The position numbers were made by a program, and so were the translations under genes. Below, one piece after another: positions 1 through 11,370 of a DNA stretch of 64,000 nucleotides. Every line of letters begins with the position of its first letter. The stretch's first letter is position 1. The notes beneath the pieces are model-generated. The model ran no database searches. It saw only the letters and a program-made list of their open reading frames with translations, and was not told the origin of the DNA. Source of the stretch: Fragum whitleyi (Eukaryota > Mollusca > Bivalvia > Cardiida > Cardiidae); NCBI GenBank assembly GCA_948146395.1, contig OX411548.1, forward strand, positions 34,542,912 through 34,606,911. Direction: 5' to 3'.

Positions 1-542
1 ACAAATAGCTAGGATTGGAGTGTACTGTCTGCTGAGAAATTTAACAGATATTCCAAGTAACAGCTTGATTGTCACGGTAGCTCAAGATGCACAGAGAAAA
101 CCTGGTTTTTGATACAGAGATAAAGTGTTAAAGTTACAATAAAGACAAAGATCATCCTGCACAAATGTGCAGTCTTTTCTAAGTGAACACTACAATACCT
201 TGTTTCAAAACTCAGACTGGTCTAATGGTCTCAATAATTGGTTAATTGTTTGACAAAATTTAATCAGTTGAAGGATTTTATTCAACATGAAAAGATTCAC
301 ACCATTTAAAAAAGCAGGGTCAGGAAATGTTGCTGTTGAAAGAAACTAATAATGGAGGGGAATAAAATTATTATAGTAAACACCATCAATTCTTTTAGCA
401 CTTGGAACATTTACTTATCAAAATATTAATTATTGTTGACCAATCATTTTTGACAGCTCCATGTCATGGACATTAAATATAATATTCAAAGGAAAAATGT
501 TTTTGTTGTTGGACTTGCACCAGCTGTTGTGTTATTATAATA
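1..542. other. Non-genic A/T-rich sequence
   Basis: No coding signal, RNA gene or element ends are recognised here. The stretch is A/T-rich with frequent stops in all frames. Confidence 0.5.
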
Positions 543-800
543 TACAGTCCATCTTGCTCAGCAACATTTGTCTATCAAGCGACCATTTTTACTAGAGGCT
601 GTTTTCAGAATCCCCTTCTTTAAATCAAAACATCTTAAGAAGTCACAGTATTGGTCTATAAATTATTGATAAGAACCCTATGATGATAAAACTCATTAGA
701 TCATGTCAATCAGACAATCCTATTGAGTTTTATCAATATAGGGTTGTTGAGAAATGTGCAGTAACAAACACATTCAATCATATTTTTTTTCTAATTTGTA
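543..800 (+). mobile_element. Degenerate MITE, TACAGT/GAGCGACC family
   Basis: The left end begins TACAGTCCATCTTGCTC and is followed by AAGCGACC. The interior (TTTAAATCAAAACAT..., CTATTGAGTTTTATCAA) lines up with 49873-50259 and more loosely with 58497-58835. No protein is encoded. It looks like an old non-autonomous element; the right border is uncertain. Confidence 0.45.
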
Positions 801-1165
801 AACAAACATAAACCAATTGACCATTCTCTGTAAAGACTATATTTTTTTGTTCCTGAAAGTGTTTGCTTAATACATGTTGTACTGTTTTATGGCCCATAGT
901 GCTATTGACAGATCACCACCCCCATGAAAACTAGATGGATGTTTGATGACAACTGCTGTCCAGGAAATAGTGGATTTTTTGGTGTGGGGGGTGTATTGAC
1001 AAACAACTTAACCCTGACCAGCTCCATTTCATCTTGCATCTATTTGAAAATTCCTTTCAAATTCACATCTACTGGTGAACAAAATGTGCGAAGTAATTTG
1101 GAAATCTATTTTAAAATCTCCTAACTACAGCTATAATTTATCTGTAGTTTAATGATTTTATAAGT
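801..1165. other. Non-genic sequence
   Basis: A 66-codon open frame occurs here (924-1124), but it has no recognisable domain and no coding-like composition, so I treat it as chance. Nothing else is seen. Confidence 0.4.
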
Positions 1166-1338
1166 AAACAAGAGGGCCGTTGGCCTTGGGTCGCTCACCT
1201 GAGAAAAAAGCTTCATTACCTAGGTATGTCCATGCAACCACAGAAAAAGAGATTTTCACTTATTCAATCAGATAACATTTGAAATAATCCCCCCCCCCCC
1301 TGCTCCTCCCCTGGTCATTATTTATTTAAGCTTTTTAG

Positions 1339-1371
1339 CTCACCTGAGCACAACGTGCTCAAGTGAGCTAT
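1339..1371. repeat. Hairpin AGCTCACCTGAGCAC..GTGCTCAAGTGAGCT
   Basis: A near-perfect inverted repeat with AACGT at the centre. Related hairpins occur on the other strand at 29431-29456 and in degenerate form at 7187-7216, each at the end of a similar array element. Confidence 0.7.
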
Positions 1372-1589
1372 TGTGATCACCTTTTGTCCGGCGTCCGTGC
1401 GTTGTCCGTCGTGCGTCGTCCGTCAACAATTTCTTTAAACGACATCTCCTCCTAAACTACTAGGCCAATTTTAAGCAAACTTGGCAGAAATGTTCCTTAG
1501 GTGGTCCCCTTTAAGAATTGCTAAAAGAATGGAAATCGGTGAAAAACTCTGGTTGCTATGGCAACCAAAGTAAAAATTTAAGAAAATAG

Positions 1590-2760
1590 TTAAAATTCTT
1601 CTTCTTCTGAACCAGCAGCCCTACAGCCTTGAAATTTGGCATGGATGATCAGCTCATAGACCATAATTAAAATAGCTAAAATCATATCTGTTGGGCCACC
1701 AGGTGCGGAGCACCAGGGGGGAGGGGGTAGTACTTCGGGTAAATTTTGTAATCTTTAACCTTCTTCTTCTTCTGAACCACAAACCCTACAGACTTGAAAA
1801 TTGGCATGGAGGATCAGCTCATAGACCTCAATATAAAAAGCTAAAATCTTATTTGTAGGGCCACCAGGTGCGGAGCACCAAGGGAGAGGGGGTAGTACTT
1901 TGATGAAAATTTTGTTATCTTTAACCTTTTTCTTCTTCTGAACCAGGAGTCCTACAGATTTGAATATTGGCATGGATGATCAGCATATGGACCTTTATAA
2001 AAATAGCTAAAATCATGACTGTAGATTCACCAGGTGCGGAGCACCAAGGGGGAGAGGGTAGTACTTTTGTGAAAATTTTGTAAATTTTAACCTTCTTCTT
2101 CTAATGAACCACAAGCCCTACAGACTTGAAAATTGGCATGAAGGATCAGCTCATAGACCCCAATAAAAATAGCTAAAATCATGACTGTAAAGCCACCAGG
2201 TGCGGAGCACCAAGGGGGAGGGGGTAGTACTTTTGTGAAAATTTTGTAACTTTAATCTTCATCTTCTAATGAACCAGGAGCCCTACAGACTTCAATATTG
2301 GCATGGATGATAAGCATATGGATCTAAAATTAAATAGCTAAAATCATGAATGTAGGGCCACCAGATGGGGGCAGGGGGTAGTACTTTGGATCAATTTTGA
2401 AATCTTTAACCTTATTCTTCTCCTGGATCAGGAACCCTACAGGCTTGAAAATTGGCATTGGTGATCAATATATTGACATTAATAAAAATAGCTAAAATCA
2501 TGACTGTAGGGTCACCAGGTGCTGAGTGTCTTGGGGAGGGGGTAGTACTTTGGATCATTTTTGAAATCTTTAAACTTCTTCCAATGAGCCAGGAGTCCTA
2601 CAGACTTGAAAACTGGTATGGATGACCAGCATATGGACATATATTGAATTAGCTAAAATCATGACTGTAGATTCACCAGGTGCAGAGCATCTTGGGGGAG
2701 GGGGATGTGCTTTGTTGAGAATTTTGAATCCCTACAGCCTTTATATTTGTCATGTATTGA
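1590..2760. repeat. Minisatellite, ~155-168 bp unit, about 8 copies
   Basis: Units can be phased on CTTCTTCTTCTGAACCAGGAG, near 1597, 1756, 1924, 2088, 2254, 2408, 2572 and a partial near 2722. Each contains TACAGACTTGAAAATTGGCATG, then AAAATAGCTAAAATCATGACTGTAG and GGTGCGGAGCACCAAGGGGGAGGGGGTAGTAC in varying forms. Copies at the right end are more diverged, as expected if turnover is faster near the left end. Confidence 0.75.
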
Positions 2761-3064
2761 TCAACTCATTAAAGAAAACTTTAAAAGTCTCAGACTCAGC
2801 CTGTATACTTGGCATAGATTAGCTGATCACATACCTTTTATGGAAAAAGCTTAAATAAATAATGTCCAGGGGAGGAGCAGAGGGGGGGAATGATTATTTC
2901 AAATGTTATCTGATTGAATAAGTGTACATCTATTTTTCTGTGGTTGCATGGACATACCTAGGTAATGAAGCTTTTTTCTCAGGTGAGCGACCCAGGGCCA
3001 ACGGCCCTCTTGTTTCATAAAAGGTCTGTGATCAGCTAATCAACAATCTTTTCGTTTTGTTGCT

Positions 3065-3297
3065 GAGGCTGGAGCACCTAACAATTGACTACTGGTATTT
3101 CTCACACCAGTACTACCATACAGCCTTTTCTAGCCTCCAGCTACTATCCCACATAGAACTATGATTATGAATATCAACCCATTGGTGGGAGACAAATTGT
3201 CAGAAAGGACAAGTGCAATTGTCCGGGATTGAACCTGTGACCTTGTGATTTAGACGTTGACGAGCCACCAACTGTGCTATGATTTACAGTATATAGG
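3065..3297 (-). mobile_element. tRNA-derived SINE
   Basis: On the minus strand the head has a Box A-like TAGCACAGTTGGT and a Box B GGTTCAATCCC about 45 bp apart, the spacing of an internal RNA polymerase III promoter. The body contains CTCCCACCAATGGGTTGATA and the tail ends GGTGCTCCAGCCTC. Body or tail copies recur near 6268, 14515, 52966, 59455 and 62530, so this is a dispersed family. It is a SINE and not a functional tRNA gene, because the cloverleaf stems are not maintained. Confidence 0.7.
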
Positions 3298-3362
3298 AAT
3301 CAGCTTGTTGGTCTGTTTGTCAGTGGCTTTTTAATGTCCACTCAATTTCTAGGGAAATAATA

Positions 3363-3943
3363 CACTACTCAAAAGTTCTAACCGGCCACCTTACCTTTCT
3401 CCATTTTTCACACATTTTCTGCTTTTATCTTGAAATGTGAACTTAGTCTTTCAAAAGAGTGGCCATTCAGTCATCATCCTATCCAATTGCTTTGTAAAAT
3501 TAAGCATCAGTAAGTCCTAAAGACGGAAATAAATGGGTGTACCCTCAAATGCAAAAGTCACAAAATTGACACTTTTAAGAGAAATATGATTTTTTTGATG
3601 AATGAAAAACGCAATGCTTATCAATCTTTTGTACTAATATCAGTGGTACAACGCCTTTGGACTTCTAAAATTAATAAGAAATGCCAAAACGTTCTACACA
3701 ATCCTTATCCTAACAAGAAATGTCAAAAATACCCCACCCTCCAATGTTAACTTTGAAATCGAGGGTACTCCTACTTTCGTTTAATTTTAAAACATTTCTT
3801 GTTGAATTATTTCACTGAGATTTCTCTTGTTGACTTCATAAATGATTTGGCTACATTATTCAAGCAAAAACGAGTTGAAACCATGCGGCGTTTATAACAT
3901 ATGACCAAAAAGGCAAGTGGCCGCTTAGGAGTTTTGGGAAGTG
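3363..3943. mobile_element. Tc1/mariner-type MITE with TA duplication
   Basis: The ends are inverted: CACTACTCAAAAGTTCTAA..CGGCCAC on the left, and the complement of CACTTCCCAAAACTCCTAAG..CGGCCAC on the right. Both ends are flanked by TA (3361-3362 and 3944-3945), the target duplication typical of the Tc1/mariner superfamily. No transposase frame is visible in the 581 bp, so it is probably a non-autonomous derivative. Confidence 0.65.
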
Positions 3944-4049
3944 TATACAGGTTTGACTCAAATATCACGGATAATACATGTTTCACTATAAAGCATAAAA
4001 GCGCATGTCCTTTTATGGTTGCAGTCTATTGACTTATGTCTGAGTTAGT

Positions 4050-4660
4050 GCTTTTCTGATGAAAATTTTTCTGCCCAATTTCTCAGCAACTAAGGGAGGG
4101 ATTTGATTCAAACTTCACAGAAGGACTTGGTATCAATCAGAAATGAGAATATCTGATTTTGAGTCCTTTGTCACATGACCTTGACTTTAGTAGTAGAGAT
4201 GCACATCATTGAGATCTATGATCATGCAAAATATGAGACTTATATCTTAAATAGGCTTGAAGATATTGGCAATGTTACGATTTTGGATTACATTTTTTTT
4301 TCACTTATTTGACCTTGACAAATGACATTGACCTTTTCTCATGACCTTAAAATCAGAAGATGTGTACTATCGAGTTCATCATGCCAAATAAAAGGCTTCT
4401 ATCTTGAATAGCCTTGAAAATATTGGCAATGTTAAGTTTTCAAGTTATTTGACCTTGACAAGTGACGTTGACACATGACCTTGACTTTAGTATCAGTAGA
4501 ATATTTCATTGAGATCTATCATCATGCCAAGTATGAGGCATCTATCTTGTATAGGCTTGAAAGTATTGGCAATGTTATCTTTTTTTATTAAGTTTTGTAG
4601 ACAGACAGACTGACAACTGTTAAACAATATGCCCCTGACCTTTCGATGCAGGGGCATAAA
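4050..4660. repeat. Array of GACCTTGAC units ending in a hairpin
   Basis: About three units of 150-190 bp share TGACCTTGACTTTAGTA, CATTGAGATCTATCATCATG and AGGCTTGAAAATATTGGCAATGTTA. The right border is a perfect hairpin, ATGCCCCTG..CAGGGGCAT, at 4629-4655, which probably marks the end of the element. No protein is encoded. Confidence 0.6.
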
Positions 4661-6167
4661 AAAGTATTGTCATTCTGAACTGAACATTCCAATAAAATTC
4701 CAGAGAAATAAAGTCTTAAAGTGATTTCATTTCACTTCTTCAAAGTATAGATAAGAAGGTATAGTATCTGCTTTGTCTGATTATCATAATGTGAGATGAA
4801 ATAATTTTGTTCATCCAAGTATGAATCTAAGTTATTGAATATAAATTCCCCAAAGTGCTGCTAAATAAGATAGAACTCTTCTGTACAACTTAAGATCCTT
4901 TTTATGATATAATGGAAGTTATTTGCTTCAAGTGAATATACCTTTTAAATATTTTTCGTGCAAAACTGTTGTAACTCATGAGAATATACCTTTAAAATAT
5001 TTTTCGTGCAAAACTGTTTTGCATAAATTTTTTTTTCAGTTTTCAGATACAGCCTTTTTAAAAATTGCTCTGAAATTAAAAGGAATTTTCAGGTAATATT
5101 TTAGGGGATATGTATTGGTATAATAGGATAATAAAATCGTGGAAAAAAATGTTGGAAACAAAGTGAGTAACATTCGTTTTGCACTAAGCCTACAATAAGT
5201 GTAACAAGAGTAGTGTTAACAAGAATTAGAAATAGGCAGTCTAAACAGAAGTAATCGTGGGTTTGGCGCAAGACCATAGTAAGTGTATATACAATGTATA
5301 TACACTTACTACAGTCTTGCACCAAACCCTCGTAATGTTCAAAGGATTTTTTCCATTGAGCCCCCCTTTTCATTTTACACAGAAAATACCACATCATGTG
5401 TTCACAGCAAAAAATCGTTCATGTCCCCAACCTTTTGGGATAGGCCCCTGGTTTTTGGAGAGATTAAAATTGCATTTTAGTTCCAAAGTGAAAATTCCCT
5501 GTGTTCATATGGCATTTGATGACAAGCATTGTGTGAAAAATTTGTTGAAATACAAAGCGTCATTTAACTAGATACAGTATTTTACATTAAGTCCCCTTTT
5601 AGAATTACACAGGAGGAATTGGTAAATCTTGATCACTGGATATGGACCATTCTGTCTGTCTTGTTTATACAGCCTTGGGACTGTAGAAGATCTTCATCTG
5701 TCAACACCACTATGGTCATCATCATTCATCCAATGGCCAGAATACCCTCATACAGTAGAAATGATTCAAATCCCTGAAAAAGAAACAAGTTGGCATATAA
5801 TAAAGGAATTTCTTCAGTGAGTGATAAGTTCTCTTTAAGTCTGGCTGCCAGACCCTTTCAATAACTATCATTCGTATTTTGAAAAAGGATACAAATCAAC
5901 TTGTCAGTCAAATGTTTTGAATTATCTCCAGATACAAATCAACCAGTCAGAACAATGTTTTGAATTATCTCCCATATCTATACAAAGGAAAGTTCATGTT
6001 GACCTTAAGATGAAAAGAAAAAATATGGATTATTCAGAAAAATAATAATTCCATGTAAAACTGCAAACACAAACAACTGCAACCAGTAAAAAAGGTTGAA
6101 GTTAACTTTTAACTGATAAACAAATCATAATACAATATACTCCAGATCTATTAATGTGGAGCATTAA
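4661..6167. other. Non-genic stretch with short direct repeats
   Basis: No gene is recognised. There are two short tandem duplications: a ~45-bp unit around ATATTTTTCGTGCAAAACTG near 4934 and 4981, and a ~42-bp unit around GATACAAATCAAC near 5888 and 5931. The palindrome at 5261-5330 is listed separately. Short open frames at 5257-5571 and 5629-5820 show no recognisable domain and may be chance. Confidence 0.4.
5261..5330. repeat. Palindrome with ~33-bp arms
   Basis: The arms GGTTTGGCGCAAGACC..AAGTGTATATAC and their complement surround a central AAT. There are only a few mismatches, so it could extrude as a cruciform or form an RNA hairpin. No flanking duplication is obvious. Confidence 0.7.
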
Positions 6168-7220
6168 TAAGAGAACCATAGTGGCCCTGAATTTCTCACC
6201 TGAGTTAAATGTCAAAGTTTATTTGAATGGGGTTTTAAACTGATTTAAACAATTTTTTGTCAAATTGCAGAACCTGGAGCACCTAACAATAGAACCCTGG
6301 TATTTCTCAAATCATTCCATTACATCATGTCCTAGCCTCCTGGTGTTATCCAGCATAGGCCTTTGAATATCAACCCATTAGTGGTTGACTGTTAGATATA
6401 ATTAACACTAGAAAGCCATGAATGGCTTGAGTTGCTCCACAGGCTTTAAATTCTTGTAATAGCAAATTAAAGTTTTGACTAGATCTTTAGATATTTTGGG
6501 TTTTACTGATGTTGAAAATGATTTTCAAAGTTTCTACTTTATAACATATAGAGAAATGACCTCCACCCATAAAAGACATATTTTTCATACTATCACAATA
6601 ATTTTTGGCTGCATGATAAAGGGTCTCCCTAAGATCATACCAATGAAGCCTGACTGATATCCATTATTTACACTCTGAGGAAATGATTCTCAAATTTTCT
6701 ACTATATAACATATTGAGAAATGACCTCAACCCATAAAATGCATTTTTTTCATTGGATCACAATATTTTTTGGTAGACTGATAAAGGTTCACCAAAGGAT
6801 TATTCCTGTGAAATTTAGTTGATATCCATCCATTAGATTCTGACAAAATGATTTTGAAAGTTTCCACTATATAACATTTTGAGAATTGACCTCAGACCAT
6901 AAAATACATAATTTTCATCCGATCACAATAATTTTTGTTAGACTAATAAAGGGTCACTCAAGGATCAGAGTTTTTGATAGAATTAAATTCCTTTAACAAC
7001 CTATTAAAGAGCTTCACCCAAGGAACATCACTTTGAAATCTTTGAACGACATCTCCTCCTGAACCACAGGTCTGATTTCAATGAAACTTTACCAGAATGT
7101 TTCTTGGGTGACTCTTTTCAAAAATTGTTCGCAAAAGTTTGATTAACAAACGAACGACACAAGACAGACATTCAATGATCACAAAAGTTCACCTGAGCAC
7201 ATCATGCCCAGGTGAGTTAA
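6168..7220. mobile_element. Array element, degenerate, with nested SINE
   Basis: The left end AGTGGCCCTGAATTTCTCACCTGAG resembles other array elements, and the right end is a GTTCACCTGAGCACATCATG hairpin. Between them are about three ~175-bp units (phased on AAATGATTTTCAAAGTTTC and ACCCATAAAA, 6480-7000) followed by a linker with AACGACATCTCCTCCTGAACC. A SINE fragment splits the left part. It has the same plan as 1166-3015 but an unrelated internal unit. Confidence 0.55.
6268..6400 (-). mobile_element. SINE fragment (tail and body)
   Basis: On the plus strand, CTGGAGCACCTAACAAT and ATCAACCCATTAGTGG match the tail and body of the SINE at 3065-3297 in the same orientation. The tRNA-like head is missing or too decayed to see. 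It lies inside the array element, so it entered later or was carried with it. Confidence 0.6.
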
Positions 7221-8976
7221 AAGCATGGTCACAACTTGAAGTATTTCAGAAGAGTAGAAATTTAGCATCCAACAAAACAGGGCTTTTAATGATCAAAGCA
7301 ATAGTACATATTTAGGTAGTGTACCATTAGATTATCTTAATAATGTGATTTTAGTTGATACCATAAAGACATGTGCATTCTGTTTGGCCAAAAAATTGTT
7401 TTATTTCCCAATGAAAATAATTTTGATTATGCAGCGTTTTTGAAAGCTTCAGCAAAGAGTAGTCCCATATGAAATTAATCTCAGCAGACTCTCGACTCAA
7501 CAAGTCAAAGAGTCCAATCTAAAAGTAGTTTGTGGTGACAGGGAACTACATGTATTGTGAAAAGGCAAAAATTGCATGTTACAGAGCAATTACTTCTTCT
7601 GCACAATAGTTCCTTACCAATAATAATTTTCTTTCAAATAACTAAGTAAGAGAAGCAAGCAATAATTCTATCTGCAAAAACTTTGTATTAAAACAGATCT
7701 AAAATTTTGACAGAAGTATTGAAAAGGAAATTTTCATTTGTTTGTCAAAATAACCTCATATTTTCAAGGAAAAAATTGGACTCCTAATTTGCAAAAAAAG
7801 CCCTGCCTGTAAAAATAAGGACCACTAGACTTCCCTTAGTGCCAAACCCAAATGAAATGATCATTTTTTATTTCATGGAGGTTTAAATTAACAACATAAT
7901 CATACTTCCTTGAAATCAACGAATACATTTGAATAATAAATACTTTCCAAATTTCAAAGTGACAGGTATAAATCTTCATGAAACGAGGTTACCTACAACA
8001 TAGTTCTGATGCATGCAAAAGTAAAATCACAACTTGGGGTAGTCTGGCAGGTTGCTGATTGCTAAATTTGAAAGCTCTATATGTATTTCAGTTCAGACGG
8101 AAAAACACTGTCTCTCTTTCCATTGAACAATCTAGTTAACAGTTATATAGGGCTAATATTTAGCTAAGGTATGATATGATGTATTTAAGTCAATGACCCT
8201 GAGTTCATCCTTAACACAAAGTTTGAAAGCTTCAGGTATGGTTTTAAAGATGGACACAAACCTTCCTCTTCTTTTTTTGTTTGCTGCTATGAAAAATCTG
8301 ACTACAACATAGGACCTTTAGTAATCTAGGAGCATTTTCTTGAAAGATGTGATACTAGATCAAATGATGATTTATGAATTATATCACTTTAAGATTTTGA
8401 AAACAACCGCAAACATATGAATCTACTACTTAGAAATTTGTTTGTTTAAAAAATAGCTTCTACTTGGATAGATGGCGTTTACTTTTCCAAAAAGCTATAT
8501 TTTTTTGTAAAAAATTAAATATAAAATTTACTTACATTAATCCTAGAAACACTGTGTTGTTGTTGGCAGCACATGCTTTCAGCCTCTAGGGGTAACTAGC
8601 AGCATTACCAAGTAAACAAAGACAGCATACAGGGGTTGTTAGGATCTTCAAGCCATGGTTTCTTCTGTTTCACCAGGCCTTATAGATGGAAAAATGATGG
8701 GGGTTTCACTCGGAGCACATTGATGATGTTTAGGGAAGTCCATAATTATATATTTTATCACGGACCATAGATATACATATTTATCTCTGCCTGTAATAGA
8801 GTTATATCTTCATTTGACTAGTAGAAAACATTATTGTAAAACAAGAAATAATTTATTACAAGCTTTTTTTCCACAATGTTTCTTGATTAAAAGGATGAAT
8901 TATCAACTTTTTCAGCCTGAGTCCCTATGTCAATATAGAAAAATGAACATGTCCTCATCCATAGTATTTATTTATG
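7221..8976. other. Non-genic stretch, 1.75 kb
   Basis: I see no gene, RNA gene or element border. The sequence is A/T-rich with dense stops on both strands. Confidence 0.4.
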
Positions 8977-9200
8977 TGGTGTCAGTGGTCTAGTGGTAGA
9001 GCATCGACCTCTTGACCTAAAGGTCCTGAGTTCTATTCCCAGGAGTGGCTATCTATCTTGGTTCTTTCATTGGCCCACACATTCGACACAAGTACTGGTG
9101 TATTTTCCAGGAAGCAGAATCAAGAGGGATTAATCTTAGTTGTAAGAACTTGTTTCCCAATCTATGTAAAAAAGAAGGTTGAACTTCAAATCGAACATTT
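8977..9200 (+). mobile_element. tRNA-derived SINE, second family
   Basis: The head has Box A-like TGGTCTAGTGGTA and, about 30 bp later, Box B-like GAGTTCTATTCCC, within a recognisable tRNA-like segment (8979-9051). It is followed by a non-tRNA body that begins TCTTGGTTCTTTCATTGG and includes TGTATTTTCCAGGAAGC. The body has no counterpart elsewhere in the window, so this is a different family from 3065-3297. An isolated tRNA pseudogene is possible but less likely given the body. Confidence 0.6.
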
Positions 9201-9231
9201 GTCTGTTTGTCCTCTCTTGTTTTCCTTTTTT

Positions 9232-9251
9232 AGGGGGGGGGGGGGGGGGTG
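9232..9251. repeat. Poly-G tract
   Basis: A run of about 18 G on the plus strand. Such runs recur in the window, usually as poly-C, and are prone to assembly or length error. Confidence 0.85.
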
Positions 9252-11370
9252 GTATTAACAATTCAACATCTATCAAAAATTATTAATGGATCAAGAATGA
9301 ACCATTATTTCATGTGGCAAAAATTTCTTCGACCATCAGGAAGTATGAAAATTTAAATCAGGGGCGGATCAGAGCATGGAGTTGTCGCGACAGCCCCCAA
9401 CCCCCGGTAGGTTTTTAAATGTCATTTTGTCCGGAAATTCTGTTCAAATAAGGTAAATCTAGCAAAACGGACACCCGTTTAATTAACGTGCGAAACACCA
9501 TTTCAGAAATTCCGGATCCGTTAAAAAATTCTATCGTGTCTCAGTCATATCCGGTCATAAGTACGCGTCCGGTAAAGATGCAAATCTGAACAGTCGACAT
9601 TCACGTTAACAAACGAAACTAAGAGACATGAACTCAATATAGAGTAAATCCAAAATGTATATAATCACGACTGTCGCAAGTTATGATTAGCAACATTTAT
9701 TTCACAACCATAAACAATACTTCTAAAGAATCGATACTTACCGATTATTCATTCGCCATTGTTATTGTCCTGTATGCAAATTACTTCTATTTTTAGATCA
9801 GACGAGTAAAATCCGGTTTCTACCGAATAGTCACGATTCTTGATTGGGAGTCGCCGCCGTTATGTATCGTTCCTATGGTTATTCCCGATTTTATCGTCTA
9901 TTCAATGATTTTTCGATCCTCATGTTAACTTTTTCATCAAATGAAGGTATTGTGAATGACATTAAGATAAAACAACCGGAATTTATTTCAAACAGTTTTC
10001 AACACCATTTTCTTTGCTGGGAGCGTTAATGTAACTTTAATGTTTTTATATTGAAATTAAATGAACATTATTTTCTAACGACATTACAATCATTTGATAA
10101 TAAAACAGTTATCGTGTAATATAGATTCTTCGCTATAAATTTTTCCTTTCTAACTTTACAAGTACTTGTTCGGATTAGGTCATTGGAATAAAACTTGGAA
10201 GTTAACAATGCCATAGAGCTTATATAGCGAACGTATGTTTCTTTCAAAGCGTACACTTTGAAAAATATGGATATTTTGTTCGACAGTGAGAAGACTCTTG
10301 TTCGGGCAAGTTTTCCTTTTCTAATAATGTTATAACCTGCTTTTCTCTACCATTGAATTATCCTTCAACGGTATTTTGTCTCGTGAATCATTTTTCTAGA
10401 AGATTCAACAAATGACAGTAGGATATTTAGTATTTTATGAACGCTTAAATTTTGTTGCTGAAATGCACCATCTTTCGACAGATATGCATGATGATTGGGC
10501 TGATTATAAATATATTTTGTTCTTGCATATGCATTTTTCTTTGTAGAAGTATAGAATAAGCCCCTTTTCTTCTCAGTTATTATTACAAGTGTAGAAATCG
10601 AAATTTGATTTATTCTTGCAATGAAAAAAGAACCCAAAAGAACAGTCTTCTTCTAACCCACCCATCCCTCTAGATTGCTTCCTACGGGCCTGGATGATCA
10701 GTAACTAGAACTAAAAGGCAGTTGTATAAATATCAATGAGGACCATGTTTTATATACCTCAAATATTTTAAAACTCTTGTCTTTTGGTTATTCATTACCA
10801 GAATACGAACGAAGGTGAGCGCCTGATTTTGGAAGTTGGTGGTCTCATGGAAAGCAAAAACCCTGGATACACCTACTTTTTTCTACCTGTTCTAATTCTT
10901 CTAATGTGAAACTAATTTTCTGCCATATTTTTTCGACTTTATGTCATGTAAGTGTATGTTTTTTGTTGATTTAAAAAAAATAGATTTCGGTTAATAAAAG
11001 AATATTTCTTCGAGAACGTTTTTTCTGCAATTTCGTCTCGAAAATGTTATTTATCAAATAATTCACAGTTCCTTGTATTCAATGAATCATGCATACTAAC
11101 TAACTAACATTGATGGTCATCGTTCAGCTTTTTATCGTCCTTTTCTTGGCATTTGGCTACAAAACACGTTTTTTTCAAAAATTCCCATTTTCTCTGATAT
11201 TACATGGAAAGCTATGCTGATTTTTTGGTCATTCTTTTATTGTAAATGTACACTCTAATATATATTTATTTAATCAAGATTGGAACAAGTGGCTTATGGT
11301 GTCGGCCTTACTTATGAGATTTAAAATACAGACATGTTAAAAACTAGGTTTTATTCACTAACTATATATA
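9252..11370. other. Non-genic stretch, 2.1 kb
   Basis: No gene is recognised. A slightly higher density of CG dinucleotides is visible around 9360-9860, with frequent CCGG and ACG. A 90-codon minus-strand open frame (10365-10637) has no recognised motif and is probably chance. Confidence 0.4.

Larger units (their letters stand above)
1166..3015. mobile_element. Foldback element with internal minisatellite
   Basis: The two ends are inverted copies of each other over about 160 bp. The left end reads AAACAAGAGGGCCGTTGGCC..TGGGTCGCTCACCTGAG, and the right end (2850-3015) is its reverse complement, including the CTTCATTACCTAGGTATGTC stretch. Inside lie a hairpin of the GCTCACCTGAGCAC type, a GTCC/CGTC-rich linker, and an array of about eight units. 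No transposase is encoded, so it would be non-autonomous. No clear target-site duplication is visible. The architecture (long inverted ends around a tandem array) resembles elements I recall as abundant in bivalve genomes. Confidence 0.7.

Noticed and set aside
1590..2760. CRISPR-like array of regularly spaced repeats
   Set aside because: The units are ~160 bp, diverge gradually and have no short constant repeat with unique spacers. The host is a eukaryote and the array lies inside a foldback element.
8979..9051. Functional tRNA gene
   Set aside because: Boxes A and B are present, but stems are imperfect and a SINE-type body follows. The same applies to 3240-3297, 19748-19817 and 53437-53512.
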